64,000 bases of DNA from Nitrospirota bacterium (GTDB lineage Bacteria > Nitrospirota > Thermodesulfovibrionia > Thermodesulfovibrionales > UBA6898), in NCBI GenBank assembly GCA_021783515.1, contig JAJXTV010000004.1, forward strand, positions 1 to 64,000, in the 5' to 3' direction. A program made the translations under genes and the position numbers. Positions 42,033 through 49,774 of this stretch are shown here, piece after piece (within the stretch, counting starts at the first letter, position 1; each line of letters starts with the position of its first letter). Below the pieces are notes generated by a model. The model made no database searches. It had not been told where the DNA came from and saw nothing but the letters and a program-made list of their open reading frames with translations.

Positions 42033-43208
42033 TTGAAACCAAAGGTTTTTGTGGAGATGGCGTCGCGCGTCAAGAATCTCCCCCCTTACCTTTTTGCATC
42101 GATAGACAAAATGAAACAGGAGGCCAGGGCGAAGGGCGTCGACGTGATCGATATGAGCATCGGCGACCCCGACATCCCGACCCCCGCCCATATCGTCGAG
42201 GCCATGAAACAGGCCGTCGAAAAACCCGAACACCATCGCTATCCTTCCTACGAGGGCATGCTGTCGTTCAGGGAAGGGGTCGCCGGCTGGTACAGACGGC
42301 GTTTCGGGGTCACGCTCGACCCGAAAAGCGAGGTGCTCTCCCTCATCGGCTCGAAAGAGGGGATCGGCCATCTGCCGCTCGCTTTCGTCGAACCGGGCGA
42401 CACGGTGTTGGTCCCCTCTCCCGGTTATCCTGTCTACCCCGTGAGCGTCCTTTTTGCGGGCGGAGAAAGCTATATCATGCCGCTCAGGGAGGAAAACGGG
42501 TTTCTGCCGGATTTCAGCTCCATCCCCCAGAGCACGCTTCTGAAGACCAGGCTGATGTTCCTCAATTATCCGAACAACCCGACCTCGGCCGTCGCCCCGC
42601 GGAAGTTCTACGAGGAAGTGATCAACCTGGCCGACAAATACAACATTATCGTCTGTCATGACGCCGCCTACAGCGAGATCTATTTCGGCGACGAGAAGCC
42701 GCTGAGCTTCATGGAGGTCAACGGCGCAAAGGACGTGGGGATAGAGTTCCATTCCCTCTCGAAGACTTACAACATGACCGGCTGGAGGATCGGGTTCGCC
42801 GTCGGCAACGCCGACGTCATCGCCGGCCTCGGAAAGATCAAGACGAACCTCGACTCAGGCGTGTTCCAGGCTATTCAGGAGGCGTCAGTCGTCGCCCTGA
42901 ATACCGACGAGAAGCTGCTCTCCGGGATCAGGTCGACCTATCGGGAAAGACGGGACGTCCTGTATGAGGGCCTCCGGGACATCGGCATCGAACTGGAAAA
43001 GCCCGAAGCGAGCTTTTACCTCTGGGCAAAGGTGCCGCAAGGCTTCGACTCGGCCGGCTTTGTGATCCACCTCCTCGAAAAGACAGGGGTGCTCGCAACC
43101 CCCGGAAACGGCTTCGGCGCACCTGGAGAGGGTTATGTGAGGTTCGCCCTGACCGTTACCGCTGAAAGGACCAAAGAGGCGGTCGAGAGGATCAGGAAAT
43201 CTCTCTAG
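42033..43208 (+). CDS. dapL: LL-diaminopimelate aminotransferase
   Basis: A 391-residue fold-type I PLP aminotransferase. The start is TTG after CGGGAGGTACAG; Met 42057 is an alternative. Conserved parts include IDMSIGDPDIPTPAHIVEAM, SKEGIGHLPLAFVEPGD, FLNYPNNPTSAVA, the PLP-lysine region SLSKTYNMTGWRIGFAVGN (lysine of SLSK) and PGNGFGAPGEGYVRFAL. The sequence resembles the DapL-type enzymes that convert tetrahydrodipicolinate directly to LL-diaminopimelate for lysine and peptidoglycan. A close relative acting on another amino acid cannot be excluded. folK follows, probably co-transcribed. Confidence 0.9.
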   Translation: MKPKVFVEMASRVKNLPPYLFASIDKMKQEARAKGVDVIDMSIGDPDIPTPAHIVEAMKQAVEKPEHHRYPSYEGMLSFREGVAGWYRRRFGVTLDPKSEVLSLIGSKEGIGHLPLAFVEPGDTVLVPSPGYPVYPVSVLFAGGESYIMPLREENGFLPDFSSIPQSTLLKTRLMFLNYPNNPTSAVAPRKFYEEVINLADKYNIIVCHDAAYSEIYFGDEKPLSFMEVNGAKDVGIEFHSLSKTYNMTGWRIGFAVGNADVIAGLGKIKTNLDSGVFQAIQEASVVALNTDEKLLSGIRSTYRERRDVLYEGLRDIGIELEKPEASFYLWAKVPQGFDSAGFVIHLLEKTGVLATPGNGFGAPGEGYVRFALTVTAERTKEAVERIRKSL

Positions 43209-43230
43209 CCTTCCTTTGAGATGTGCGCTC

Positions 43231-43704
43231 ATGACCGTTGCCTATATAGGGATCGGCTCCAATCTCGGCAACAAAGGCGGCAACTGCCTGAAGGCGATCG
43301 AATTGATCAGGCAGGGTGGACTCACGGTGTCCAGGGTATCCTCTTTATACGAAACCGCGCCGTGGGGTATAAAAAACCAGCCCCGGTTCATCAATATGGC
43401 GGTCGAGATCAAAACCGGCCTCCCGCCCGGGGAACTCCTCGCCCTCCTTAAGACCATAGAGAAGAAGATGGGAAGGAAGAAATCAATGCGATGGGGCCCC
43501 CGCCGCATCGACCTGGACATCCTGCTCTACGGCGATCTTACCGTGCGGGACGATGCCCTCACCATCCCCCATCCCCATATGCACGAGAGGGAATTCGTGC
43601 TCGAACCCCTCTCGGAAATAGCCCCCGAAGCCGTCCACCCCGTCCTTCATAAGAAGGTAAGCGCCCTCTTCGCCGAGCGACGCGGAGAGGGGCGGCCGGA
43701 ATAA
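43231..43704 (+). CDS. folK: 6-hydroxymethyl-7,8-dihydropterin pyrophosphokinase
   Basis: A 157-residue HPPK catalysing pyrophosphate transfer from ATP to hydroxymethyl-dihydropterin in folate synthesis. Motifs: YIGIGSNLGNK, YETAPWGIKNQPRFINMAVEI, WGPRRIDLDILLYG (the Mg-binding aspartates) and IPHPHMHEREFVLEPL. The start at 43231 (MTVAYIG) gives the normal family N-terminus; a TTG 15 bases upstream is also in frame. It lies 22 bp after dapL. Confidence 0.95.
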   Translation: MTVAYIGIGSNLGNKGGNCLKAIELIRQGGLTVSRVSSLYETAPWGIKNQPRFINMAVEIKTGLPPGELLALLKTIEKKMGRKKSMRWGPRRIDLDILLYGDLTVRDDALTIPHPHMHEREFVLEPLSEIAPEAVHPVLHKKVSALFAERRGEGRPE

Positions 43705-43735
43705 GGGCGGCAATTTTCTTACGCTTTTCTTCAAA

Positions 43736-43802
43736 TATTGCGCAATAACTCATCTAAAATTAAAATTTGAAGTTGAATCCTCGTTGGCCGTTCTAATATA
43801 CT
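43736..43802 (+). promoter_or_regulatory. Promoter and upstream palindrome for the beta-propeller gene
   Basis: TTGAAT (43773-43778), 18 bases, TATACT (43797-43802). A perfect 12-bp palindrome TATTGCGCAATA lies at 43736-43747, about 25 bp before the -35, a position suited to an activator or repressor. The leader is about 115 nt and contains no clear structure. Confidence 0.55.
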
Positions 43803-43924
43803 AGAGCACGGAAGCAAGATATGAGTAAATGCGCAACGTGAAGGAGGTGGTTGCGGGAATAAGAAATGAGGGGTTCAGTTTCGGGAGAAGAAGTCCAACA
43901 GGAAAATAAAAAGGGGAGAAATTA

Positions 43925-45019
43925 ATGAAAAACAAGTTCACCGTAGTACTGGTTCTTTTGGCAGCAGCGGTAGGTTTTGTGATGTCCACCGGCCACGACC
44001 GTAATGTCATGGCGTCGAGCGAACAGGTAGTCAACGTAAAAGTCGAAGACGCAAAACCCGCACCCACGTTTAACGGCATCGCCTACATCGCCGGTCATGG
44101 CGGCCATCTCGCCATCATCGACATGAGGACGATGAAATCGCCGACGGACATAGAAAAAGGCAGGATCGTCCTGACCGAGGCCGGCTCCGAGATGGAAGGC
44201 AAGATCGCAGGAATGTCCTTCGAAGAGGTGAAGAAGGCCGGCGGCTCCCACGGGCAGGCCCTGATCCATGAGAAGGGCGACAAGGTACTCGTTGCCGGCA
44301 CGCTCAACGGGGACGTCTACAAGGTGGACCTGAAGACCGGCAAGAAGGAAGGCCCCATCAAGGTCGGCCAGAAGTTCTGCGGCGCGATCGTCGGTCCCGA
44401 CGGCAACATATACTTCGAGGACATGGCCGACGGCAACGTCTATGTCTGGGACTCCAAGACGCTGAAGACCGTCGACAAGATGCCTGTGGGCAAGGCGGTA
44501 TGCGGCATCCAGTGGACGAAGGGCGCGAAGAAGGCGTATATCACCGACATGCCGACCGGAATCGTCTACGTCTACGACTGGAAAACGAAGAAGAAGCTCA
44601 AAGAGATCAGCAGCCCCGAGATGACGTTCATCCATCAGGCCAGAATGACCCCCGACGGCAAGCACCTCTGGGTCAGCGCCCCGAACGAGTTCGATCCGGG
44701 CCTGAAGCCGGGCACGCACAAGAGCCAGGTGATCATCATCGACACGAAGACGGACGAAATCGTCAAGAGGCTGGTACTTCCGGACAACGTAAGGCCGCAT
44801 GACTTTGCCTTCACGAAAGACGGCAAGTATGCCTTCCTCGCATCGAGGACCTACGGCGACGACAGCACGCTCGTCGTAATGGACAGAAAGACCGACAACA
44901 TCGTCGAGACAGTCTCCGCCTGCGCGTCCTGCCACAAGGCATACGGCATCCAGGTGAAGATCGACAAAGGTTCTCCGCTTCTTTGCGGTATCGAAATCGA
45001 CTGGCATCCCGGTAAGTAA
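43925..45019 (+). CDS. Exported YVTN-type beta-propeller with one c-type haem motif
   Basis: A 364-residue protein with a Sec signal peptide (MKNKFTVVLVLLAAAVGFVMSTG) and repeated propeller blades (GPDGNIYFEDMADGNVYVWDSKTLKTV, PDGKHLWVSAPNEFD, KDGKYAFLASRTYGDDSTLVVMDRKTDNIV). A CASCH haem-attachment motif lies at 333-337, so the protein is probably a periplasmic c-type cytochrome. Cys110-type pair and C-terminal Cys are also present. AGGGGAGA precedes the start. A terminator follows and an ABC exporter cluster lies downstream; the relation between them is inference. Confidence 0.85.
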   Translation: MKNKFTVVLVLLAAAVGFVMSTGHDRNVMASSEQVVNVKVEDAKPAPTFNGIAYIAGHGGHLAIIDMRTMKSPTDIEKGRIVLTEAGSEMEGKIAGMSFEEVKKAGGSHGQALIHEKGDKVLVAGTLNGDVYKVDLKTGKKEGPIKVGQKFCGAIVGPDGNIYFEDMADGNVYVWDSKTLKTVDKMPVGKAVCGIQWTKGAKKAYITDMPTGIVYVYDWKTKKKLKEISSPEMTFIHQARMTPDGKHLWVSAPNEFDPGLKPGTHKSQVIIIDTKTDEIVKRLVLPDNVRPHDFAFTKDGKYAFLASRTYGDDSTLVVMDRKTDNIVETVSACASCHKAYGIQVKIDKGSPLLCGIEIDWHPGK

Positions 45020-45047
45020 GCAGACAGTCGGTTTATCTGAACAGAAG

Positions 45048-45078
45048 AGGGCCGGGGGAGAAGTTTCCCGGCCCTTTC
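45048..45078 (+). terminator. Rho-independent terminator
   Basis: AGGGCCGGG (45048-45056) pairs with CCCGGCCCT (45067-45075) around a 10-base loop, followed by TTTCC. It lies 29 bp after the beta-propeller gene and separates it from the ABC exporter genes. Confidence 0.85.
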
Positions 45079-45134
45079 CATTGAGAACGCGCCATTATCG
45101 ACAAAACGAATTTTAGAACCCCGCTCCACGCCGG

Positions 45135-45164
45135 TTAGACTTTTGGCCAGGAGAAACCTATAAT
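45135..45164 (+). promoter_or_regulatory. Promoter of the ABC exporter operon, leaderless geometry
   Basis: TTAGAC (45135-45140), 18 bases, perfect TATAAT (45159-45164). Only five bases separate the -10 box from the ATG at 45170, so transcription would begin at or next to the start codon. Confidence 0.55.
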
Positions 45165-45169
45165 ATATT

Positions 45170-46375
45170 ATGAAAAAGATCAGAATTTTCACTCTTGCGG
45201 CACGGAACCTCAGACGAAAGTTCATCAGGACACTCGTACTTCTGCTCATCGTGGCGGTGGTCACGGGTACGCTCCTGAGCGCCACCATCTTCATCAGCGG
45301 CATGAAGAACGCGCTGAGGATCGGCACTTATCGCCTGGGAGCGGACGTTCTCGTCGTGCCGGAAAAGAATGAATCGCAGGCGAAGGCCGCCCTCCTGGCA
45401 GGAGAACCTACCAGCTTTTACATGAGCAGGGACGTCCTGAAGAAGGTGCAGGCGGTCGAAGGGGTCGGGAAGGCAACCGCTCAGCTCTTCATCAAACCGG
45501 CTTCTTTCACCTGTTGCGCCAACGTAGACGCCTTCCTCGTCGCGTTCGACCCCAAGATGGATTTTACCATCGAGCCATGGCTGCAGAAGAACCTCAAGAA
45601 GCCGCTGACCGACGAGGAGATTATCGTCGGGAGCTCCATCCCCGTTGTTGTCGGAGACACGCTGCCGTTTTTCGGTACGCCCTTCACGGTGGTCGGCACG
45701 ATGGAGCCGACCGGCATGAAGTTTTTCGACCAGTCCGTCTTTATGACGATGGACGCCGCGTATCAGATGGCGGAGAACTCGAAAACCAAGGCGATGGAGC
45801 CGATATCGATCAACAGGGACGAGATCTCGGCCGTGCTCGTCCAGGACCAGGAGAACTTTAACCCCGACAGAGTGGCGATCAAGATCGAGCACGACGTCGC
45901 AGGGGTGAAGGCGATCGCCTCCGACGAGGTGGTCAGCACCGTCAGGAGACAGCTGGGAGGCCTGCTGAAGGGCATACTGGCGATCAGCGCAGTATTATGG
46001 GGCCTCGCGCTGCTGATGATGGGATTTGCGTTCTACATGATCGTAAACGAAAGGCAGAGGGAACTCGGACTCCTTCGCGCGATGGGAGCAAAGAAAGGGC
46101 ATGTCTTCGGCCTGATCATCTCCGAAGCAGTCGCGATATCCATCGTCGGCGGGATAGTCGGAATGGCGGTCGGTTCTGCGCTTTTGCTATCCTTCAAGAA
46201 CCTGATCATGCACAGCCTCAAACTCCCCTATCTTCTTCCTTCGGCGGTCGTGCTGATCGAACTGATTGCGGGGGCGGTCCTTTTTGCCGTACTCACCGGG
46301 CTTCTGGCTTCGCTGCTGCCGGCGGTTTCCGCCAGCAGGATGGAACCCTATGAAGCAATAAGGAAAGGAGAATAG
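45170..46375 (+). CDS. FtsX-like ABC transporter permease
   Basis: A 401-residue MacB/LolC-type permease: an N-terminal helix (LRRKFIRTLVLLLIVAVVTGTLLSA), a ~220-residue periplasmic domain and three C-terminal helices with the FtsX core (FYMIVNERQRELGLLRAMGAKKGHVFGLIISEAVAISIVGGIVGMAVG). The periplasmic part contains PASFTCCANVDAFLVAFDP, an unusual adjacent Cys pair that could bind metal or form a disulfide. It is followed by a TPR lipoprotein and an ATPase gene, the parts of a tripartite exporter or lipoprotein-handling machine. Substrate unknown. Confidence 0.9.
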   Translation: MKKIRIFTLAARNLRRKFIRTLVLLLIVAVVTGTLLSATIFISGMKNALRIGTYRLGADVLVVPEKNESQAKAALLAGEPTSFYMSRDVLKKVQAVEGVGKATAQLFIKPASFTCCANVDAFLVAFDPKMDFTIEPWLQKNLKKPLTDEEIIVGSSIPVVVGDTLPFFGTPFTVVGTMEPTGMKFFDQSVFMTMDAAYQMAENSKTKAMEPISINRDEISAVLVQDQENFNPDRVAIKIEHDVAGVKAIASDEVVSTVRRQLGGLLKGILAISAVLWGLALLMMGFAFYMIVNERQRELGLLRAMGAKKGHVFGLIISEAVAISIVGGIVGMAVGSALLLSFKNLIMHSLKLPYLLPSAVVLIELIAGAVLFAVLTGLLASLLPAVSASRMEPYEAIRKGE

Positions 46376-46377
46376 GG

Positions 46378-47022
46378 ATGAAGAGAACGACCCGCGGAAT
46401 CGCGCTCGCATCCTCTTTGTTTGCGGCGCTGCTGCTGTTGCCGATCTGCTTCACCGCCTGCTCGAAGGAAAAGGAAGAGCCGGCCGGGAAGTCCAAAGAG
46501 GCGGCAATCAACCCGTACTCGAGCGAATCGGTCTTTACGGAAGTCAAGAAGAAACTGGAAAAGAACCCTGATGACGTCGATACGCTTTACCACCTGGCCG
46601 ATCTCTATGACCGGAACAACCTCTATCCCCAGGCGATCGAGACCTACGAGAAGGTCGTCAAGCTCAAACCCGATATGGGATATGCGTATCTCAAAATCGG
46701 CACTGCCTATGACCGGATTGACAAGCCTGCGGAGGCGGTGGCGGCGTTCAAGAGGGCCGAGAAGCACATGCCCAACTACCCGGTCCTGTATAACAATATG
46801 GGGGTCGCCTACGGCAAGATGAACAAGCTTAACGAAGAGGTCATTTGCCTCAAAAAGGCGATCAGGCTCAGGCCGACATATACGGCGGCGCATTTCAATC
46901 TCGGGATCACCTATCTGAAGCTGAAGGACAAGAAAGAGGCGAAGAAACAATACGACGAGCTGATGAAGTTCGACGAAGGCGCAGCACAATTGCTCATGAA
47001 AGAGATCGATAAGGCCCCGTAA
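46378..47022 (+). CDS. TPR-repeat lipoprotein
   Basis: A 214-residue exported protein with a lipobox ICFTAC (Cys28). After a charged linker come about four TPR units (DDVDTLYHLADLYDRNNLYPQAIETYEKVVKLKPD, MGYAYLKIGTAYDRIDKPAEAVAAFKRAEKH, PVLYNNMGVAYGKMNKLNEEVICLKKAIRLRP, YTAAHFNLGITYLKLKDKKEAKKQYDELMKF). It begins two bases after the permease stop, so it probably interacts with that exporter as a periplasmic adaptor. Confidence 0.92.
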   Translation: MKRTTRGIALASSLFAALLLLPICFTACSKEKEEPAGKSKEAAINPYSSESVFTEVKKKLEKNPDDVDTLYHLADLYDRNNLYPQAIETYEKVVKLKPDMGYAYLKIGTAYDRIDKPAEAVAAFKRAEKHMPNYPVLYNNMGVAYGKMNKLNEEVICLKKAIRLRPTYTAAHFNLGITYLKLKDKKEAKKQYDELMKFDEGAAQLLMKEIDKAP

Positions 47023-47043
47023 AGCGGCGCTTCGGGAGGACAC

Positions 47044-47718
47044 GTGATAGAAGTCAGGGAACTCACCAAGACATATGTACTAGACGGACAGGTCTTCAAA
47101 GCGGTAGACAACGTATCCTTCGTCATCGGACGGGGCGAGATGGCCTCGATCATCGGTCATTCTGGCAGCGGCAAGACGACCCTCTTGAGCCTGATCGGCG
47201 GTCTGACGAAGCCGGCATCGGGCAGCGTGCTCATCGAAGGCAAGGCGATATGGTCGATGTCCGACGACGAGCTTTCGGGATTCAGAAACCGCAAGATGAA
47301 CTTCATCTACCAGTTCTCGAGTCTCGTGCCGACGCTCACCGCCCTCGAAAACATTCTGCTGCCGACCGCCTTCGGCGACCACGGCGAAAATCTGGTGGAT
47401 TATGCCCGTGAACTGCTCGGCGTCGTCGGCCTGACAGAGAAGGAGAACTCGTATCCCTCACACCTCTCCGGCGGGCAGCAGCGGCGGATCGCAATCGCGC
47501 GCGCCTTTATCAACAAACCCGACATCGTCCTTGCGGATGAGCCTACCGGCGACCTCGATGAGGATACCGAAAACGAGATCATCGCGCTCTTCAACCGGAT
47601 GAACAAGGATGCCGGCACGACCTTTGTCATCGTCACCCATAACAAGGAGATCGCTGCCCTCACCGGCCATCAGCTGAAGATGGCCAATGGGATCGTGAGC
47701 GACATCAGCCGGGCGTAG
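47044..47718 (+). CDS. ABC transporter ATPase (LolD/MacB type)
   Basis: A 224-residue ATPase beginning GTG after GGGAGGAC. Walker A GHSGSGKTT, signature LSGGQQRRIAIARAFI, Walker B DIVLADEPTGDLDEDTENEI and the H-loop VTHNKEIA are intact. The family normally pairs with FtsX-like permeases such as the one two genes upstream. It completes a three-gene operon (permease, lipoprotein, ATPase). Confidence 0.94.
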   Translation: MIEVRELTKTYVLDGQVFKAVDNVSFVIGRGEMASIIGHSGSGKTTLLSLIGGLTKPASGSVLIEGKAIWSMSDDELSGFRNRKMNFIYQFSSLVPTLTALENILLPTAFGDHGENLVDYARELLGVVGLTEKENSYPSHLSGGQQRRIAIARAFINKPDIVLADEPTGDLDEDTENEIIALFNRMNKDAGTTFVIVTHNKEIAALTGHQLKMANGIVSDISRA

Positions 47719-47727
47719 GGACCGCGG

Positions 47728-48444
47728 TCACCCTTCTCCGTACATCCCGCGCAGCTCATCGGTATACGACCCGTCCGCGCCGTAGAGAATAAGGGGCTTC
47801 TCCACCTTCAGGCCCGGTCTCGCACCCTTCACCGCCTCTACCAGCACGATCTTGGACACGGCTCCGGCATCGTTATGGGCGAAGCGTATCCTCTTGGGCT
47901 CGAGCTTCACTTCCCTGAGAGCGTCGATCACCTCGACAAGCCTTTCGGGGTGAAAGATCATGCAGAACCTCCCCTTCGCCCTGAGAAGATGGGAGGCGGC
48001 CTTCGCAAGCGCGGGCAGCCGCAGTCTGAGCTCGTGCCGGGCCACTGCCCTCTCCTGCCCGAGGCTCAGACGGCCCGACAGCGGTTTTCTGAAAGGGGGG
48101 TTCGACACCACGAGATCGCAGGAGGCTGCGGGGCAGGCGGACCCGATATCGTTGATGTCCGCAAGGAGGGCGCTCACCCTCTCTTCCAGGCCGTTGATGC
48201 GGATATTCTTCTCGACAAGCCGGTACAGCGATTCCTGCAGTTCCGCAAGAAGGACCGTCGCGTCCGGGTATTTCTTTGCCAGGAGGAGCCCGATGATCCC
48301 CGAGCCTGCGCCGAGGTCCGCGATTGCCTTCACGTATTTCATATTTACGAAGGAATAAAGAAGAAGGGCGTCGACTGAAAAACGGTATCCGTCCATGTTC
48401 TGGTATACCTTGACGTCGCGCAGCCCGTCGAGAGAGGTCTTCAT
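47728..48444 (-). CDS. TrmN6-like N6-adenine methyltransferase
   Basis: A 238-residue SAM-dependent enzyme: DLGAGSGIIGLLLAKKYP (SAM-binding motif I) and the catalytic SNPPF of amino-methyltransferases. The N-terminal DVKVYQNMDGYRFSVDALLLYSFV is typical of the tRNA1(Val) A37 methyltransferase (TrmN6/YfiC) group and of 50S-modifying relatives, so the target is probably tRNA. Its start overlaps the stop of the HAD phosphatase gene by 4 bp. Confidence 0.85.
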   Translation of the reverse strand: MKTSLDGLRDVKVYQNMDGYRFSVDALLLYSFVNMKYVKAIADLGAGSGIIGLLLAKKYPDATVLLAELQESLYRLVEKNIRINGLEERVSALLADINDIGSACPAASCDLVVSNPPFRKPLSGRLSLGQERAVARHELRLRLPALAKAASHLLRAKGRFCMIFHPERLVEVIDALREVKLEPKRIRFAHNDAGAVSKIVLVEAVKGARPGLKVEKPLILYGADGSYTDELRGMYGEG

Positions 48445-49100
48445 CGCTCTCCTTCGGCGCCTCCGATCGCAGGCAGGAGCCTCACCAGTTCCCCGATCTC
48501 CGAAATGATATGGTCGGCGGCCTTCAGGTACTCGATTCCCCTGAAGCCGTAGGTGACCGCCACGGTATGGACCCCCGCCGCGCGGCCGGCCTCGATGTCA
48601 TAATTGCTGTCTCCCACCATGACCGCCTCACGCGGGCTTACGCCGAAAACGGCAAGCGCCTTCTGAACAGGCACGGGTGAAGGTTTCCTCTCCTCCGCGC
48701 TGTCGCCTCCGAGGACCATATCGAAATACTGCAGCAGGCCGAGTTCCCCGAGCAGCTTTCTTGACATCGCTTCCCTCTTGTTCGAAATAACCGCCTTCCT
48801 GTAGCCCCCGAGCCTTTCGAGCGTCTCACGCACGCCTGCATACGGCTCGGTGAAATCGGCGAGATGGTCGGAATAATACCGGGTGAAGCGGTCAAGGACA
48901 TCCGGCACTATCCCGGTCCGCTCTTCGCCGACCAGCTTTTCTATAAGACGAGTTATCCCTTCCCCCACCAGGGTGATGGTCCGGGCAGGCGTGATCTGCC
49001 CGAAGCCGTAAGGCTCCGTCGCGTAGTTGAGCGCATTGGTGATGTCCACACTCGAATCCACGAGCGTCCCGTCGAGATCGAACATCAGGAGACTGATCAT
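48441..49100 (-). CDS. HAD-family phosphatase, phosphoglycolate phosphatase type
   Basis: A 219-residue haloacid dehalogenase-fold phosphatase. Motif I is MFDLDGTLVDSS with nucleophile Asp8 and Asp10; motif II and III are present as ISNKRE and VMVGDSNYDIEAGRAAGV. The cap-domain layout fits Gph, which removes 2-phosphoglycolate; other small sugar phosphates are possible. Four-base overlaps with both neighbours show tight coupling. Confidence 0.88.
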   Translation of the reverse strand: MISLLMFDLDGTLVDSSVDITNALNYATEPYGFGQITPARTITLVGEGITRLIEKLVGEERTGIVPDVLDRFTRYYSDHLADFTEPYAGVRETLERLGGYRKAVISNKREAMSRKLLGELGLLQYFDMVLGGDSAEERKPSPVPVQKALAVFGVSPREAVMVGDSNYDIEAGRAAGVHTVAVTYGFRGIEYLKAADHIISEIGELVRLLPAIGGAEGER

Positions 49101-49774
49101 AACAACCCTATAAAACCGCCCTGACGACCGGCCACACCCTTCGAAAAACGGTACGAATAGAATCTATCGGGGGCGCAAAAGGTGCATTCAGGGGATACCC
49201 AAACATTTGCCGGAGGGACGCCCAGAGACAACACCTGCTGCCTGTTCGCCGAGGGGAGATCCAGATAATATTTTTCACCCTTCCTGGAATAATAGCCGCC
49301 CTCTCCCGTAGCCCTCCCGACCGCATCGACGACTTCGCCTCCCACCTCGTAGGAGCATCCGCCGATGGCAGGACCTATGGCAACGACGATATCCTTTATC
49401 TCTCCCGCATACCTGTCGAGGATCGCCTCCACCGTCTTCTTCACTATCGCAGAGGCGGTTCCCCTCCAGCCGGCATGCACCGCCGCGACGACCTTCTTTC
49501 CCTTTTCATGGACCAGCACCGGCACACAGTCCGCAACCTGCACTCCGACCAGCACCCCCTTCTCCCTCGTGATCACCGCATCGCCGATTCCCGGCTCCCG
49601 CGCCGCAGAGAGAAAGATGATACGATCGGTATGTTTCTGGATCGGCAGATAGACCGCCTCCGGCGCGATACCCGCAATCCTGCCTATCTCGCACCGGTCC
49701 GCACCGACAGCCTTGCCCGTAAAAAAAGCGGTGATTCCGCCGCCGAATATTTCAGGAACGATCACCCCTTTCAA
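49097..49774 (-). CDS. pgeF: Purine nucleoside phosphorylase/polyphenol oxidase-domain protein (YfiH type)
   Basis: A 225-residue protein of the DUF152/YfiH family, formerly called laccase and shown elsewhere to act on purine nucleosides and to aid peptidoglycan-precursor fidelity. The zinc triad is visible in KHTDRI, VADCVP and HAGWRGTA. GPAIGGCSYEVGGEVVDAV is the conserved turn. Coupled by 4-bp overlaps to nnrDE upstream and the HAD gene downstream. Confidence 0.9.
   Translation of the reverse strand: MKGVIVPEIFGGGITAFFTGKAVGADRCEIGRIAGIAPEAVYLPIQKHTDRIIFLSAAREPGIGDAVITREKGVLVGVQVADCVPVLVHEKGKKVVAAVHAGWRGTASAIVKKTVEAILDRYAGEIKDIVVAIGPAIGGCSYEVGGEVVDAVGRATGEGGYYSRKGEKYYLDLPSANRQQVLSLGVPPANVWVSPECTFCAPDRFYSYRFSKGVAGRQGGFIGLL

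Noticed and set aside
43867-43924. 18-codon frame overlapping the start of the beta-propeller gene
   Set aside because: The stop TAATG overlap is attractive for coupling, but the RBS is about 15 bases away and the frame is purine-rich leader sequence.
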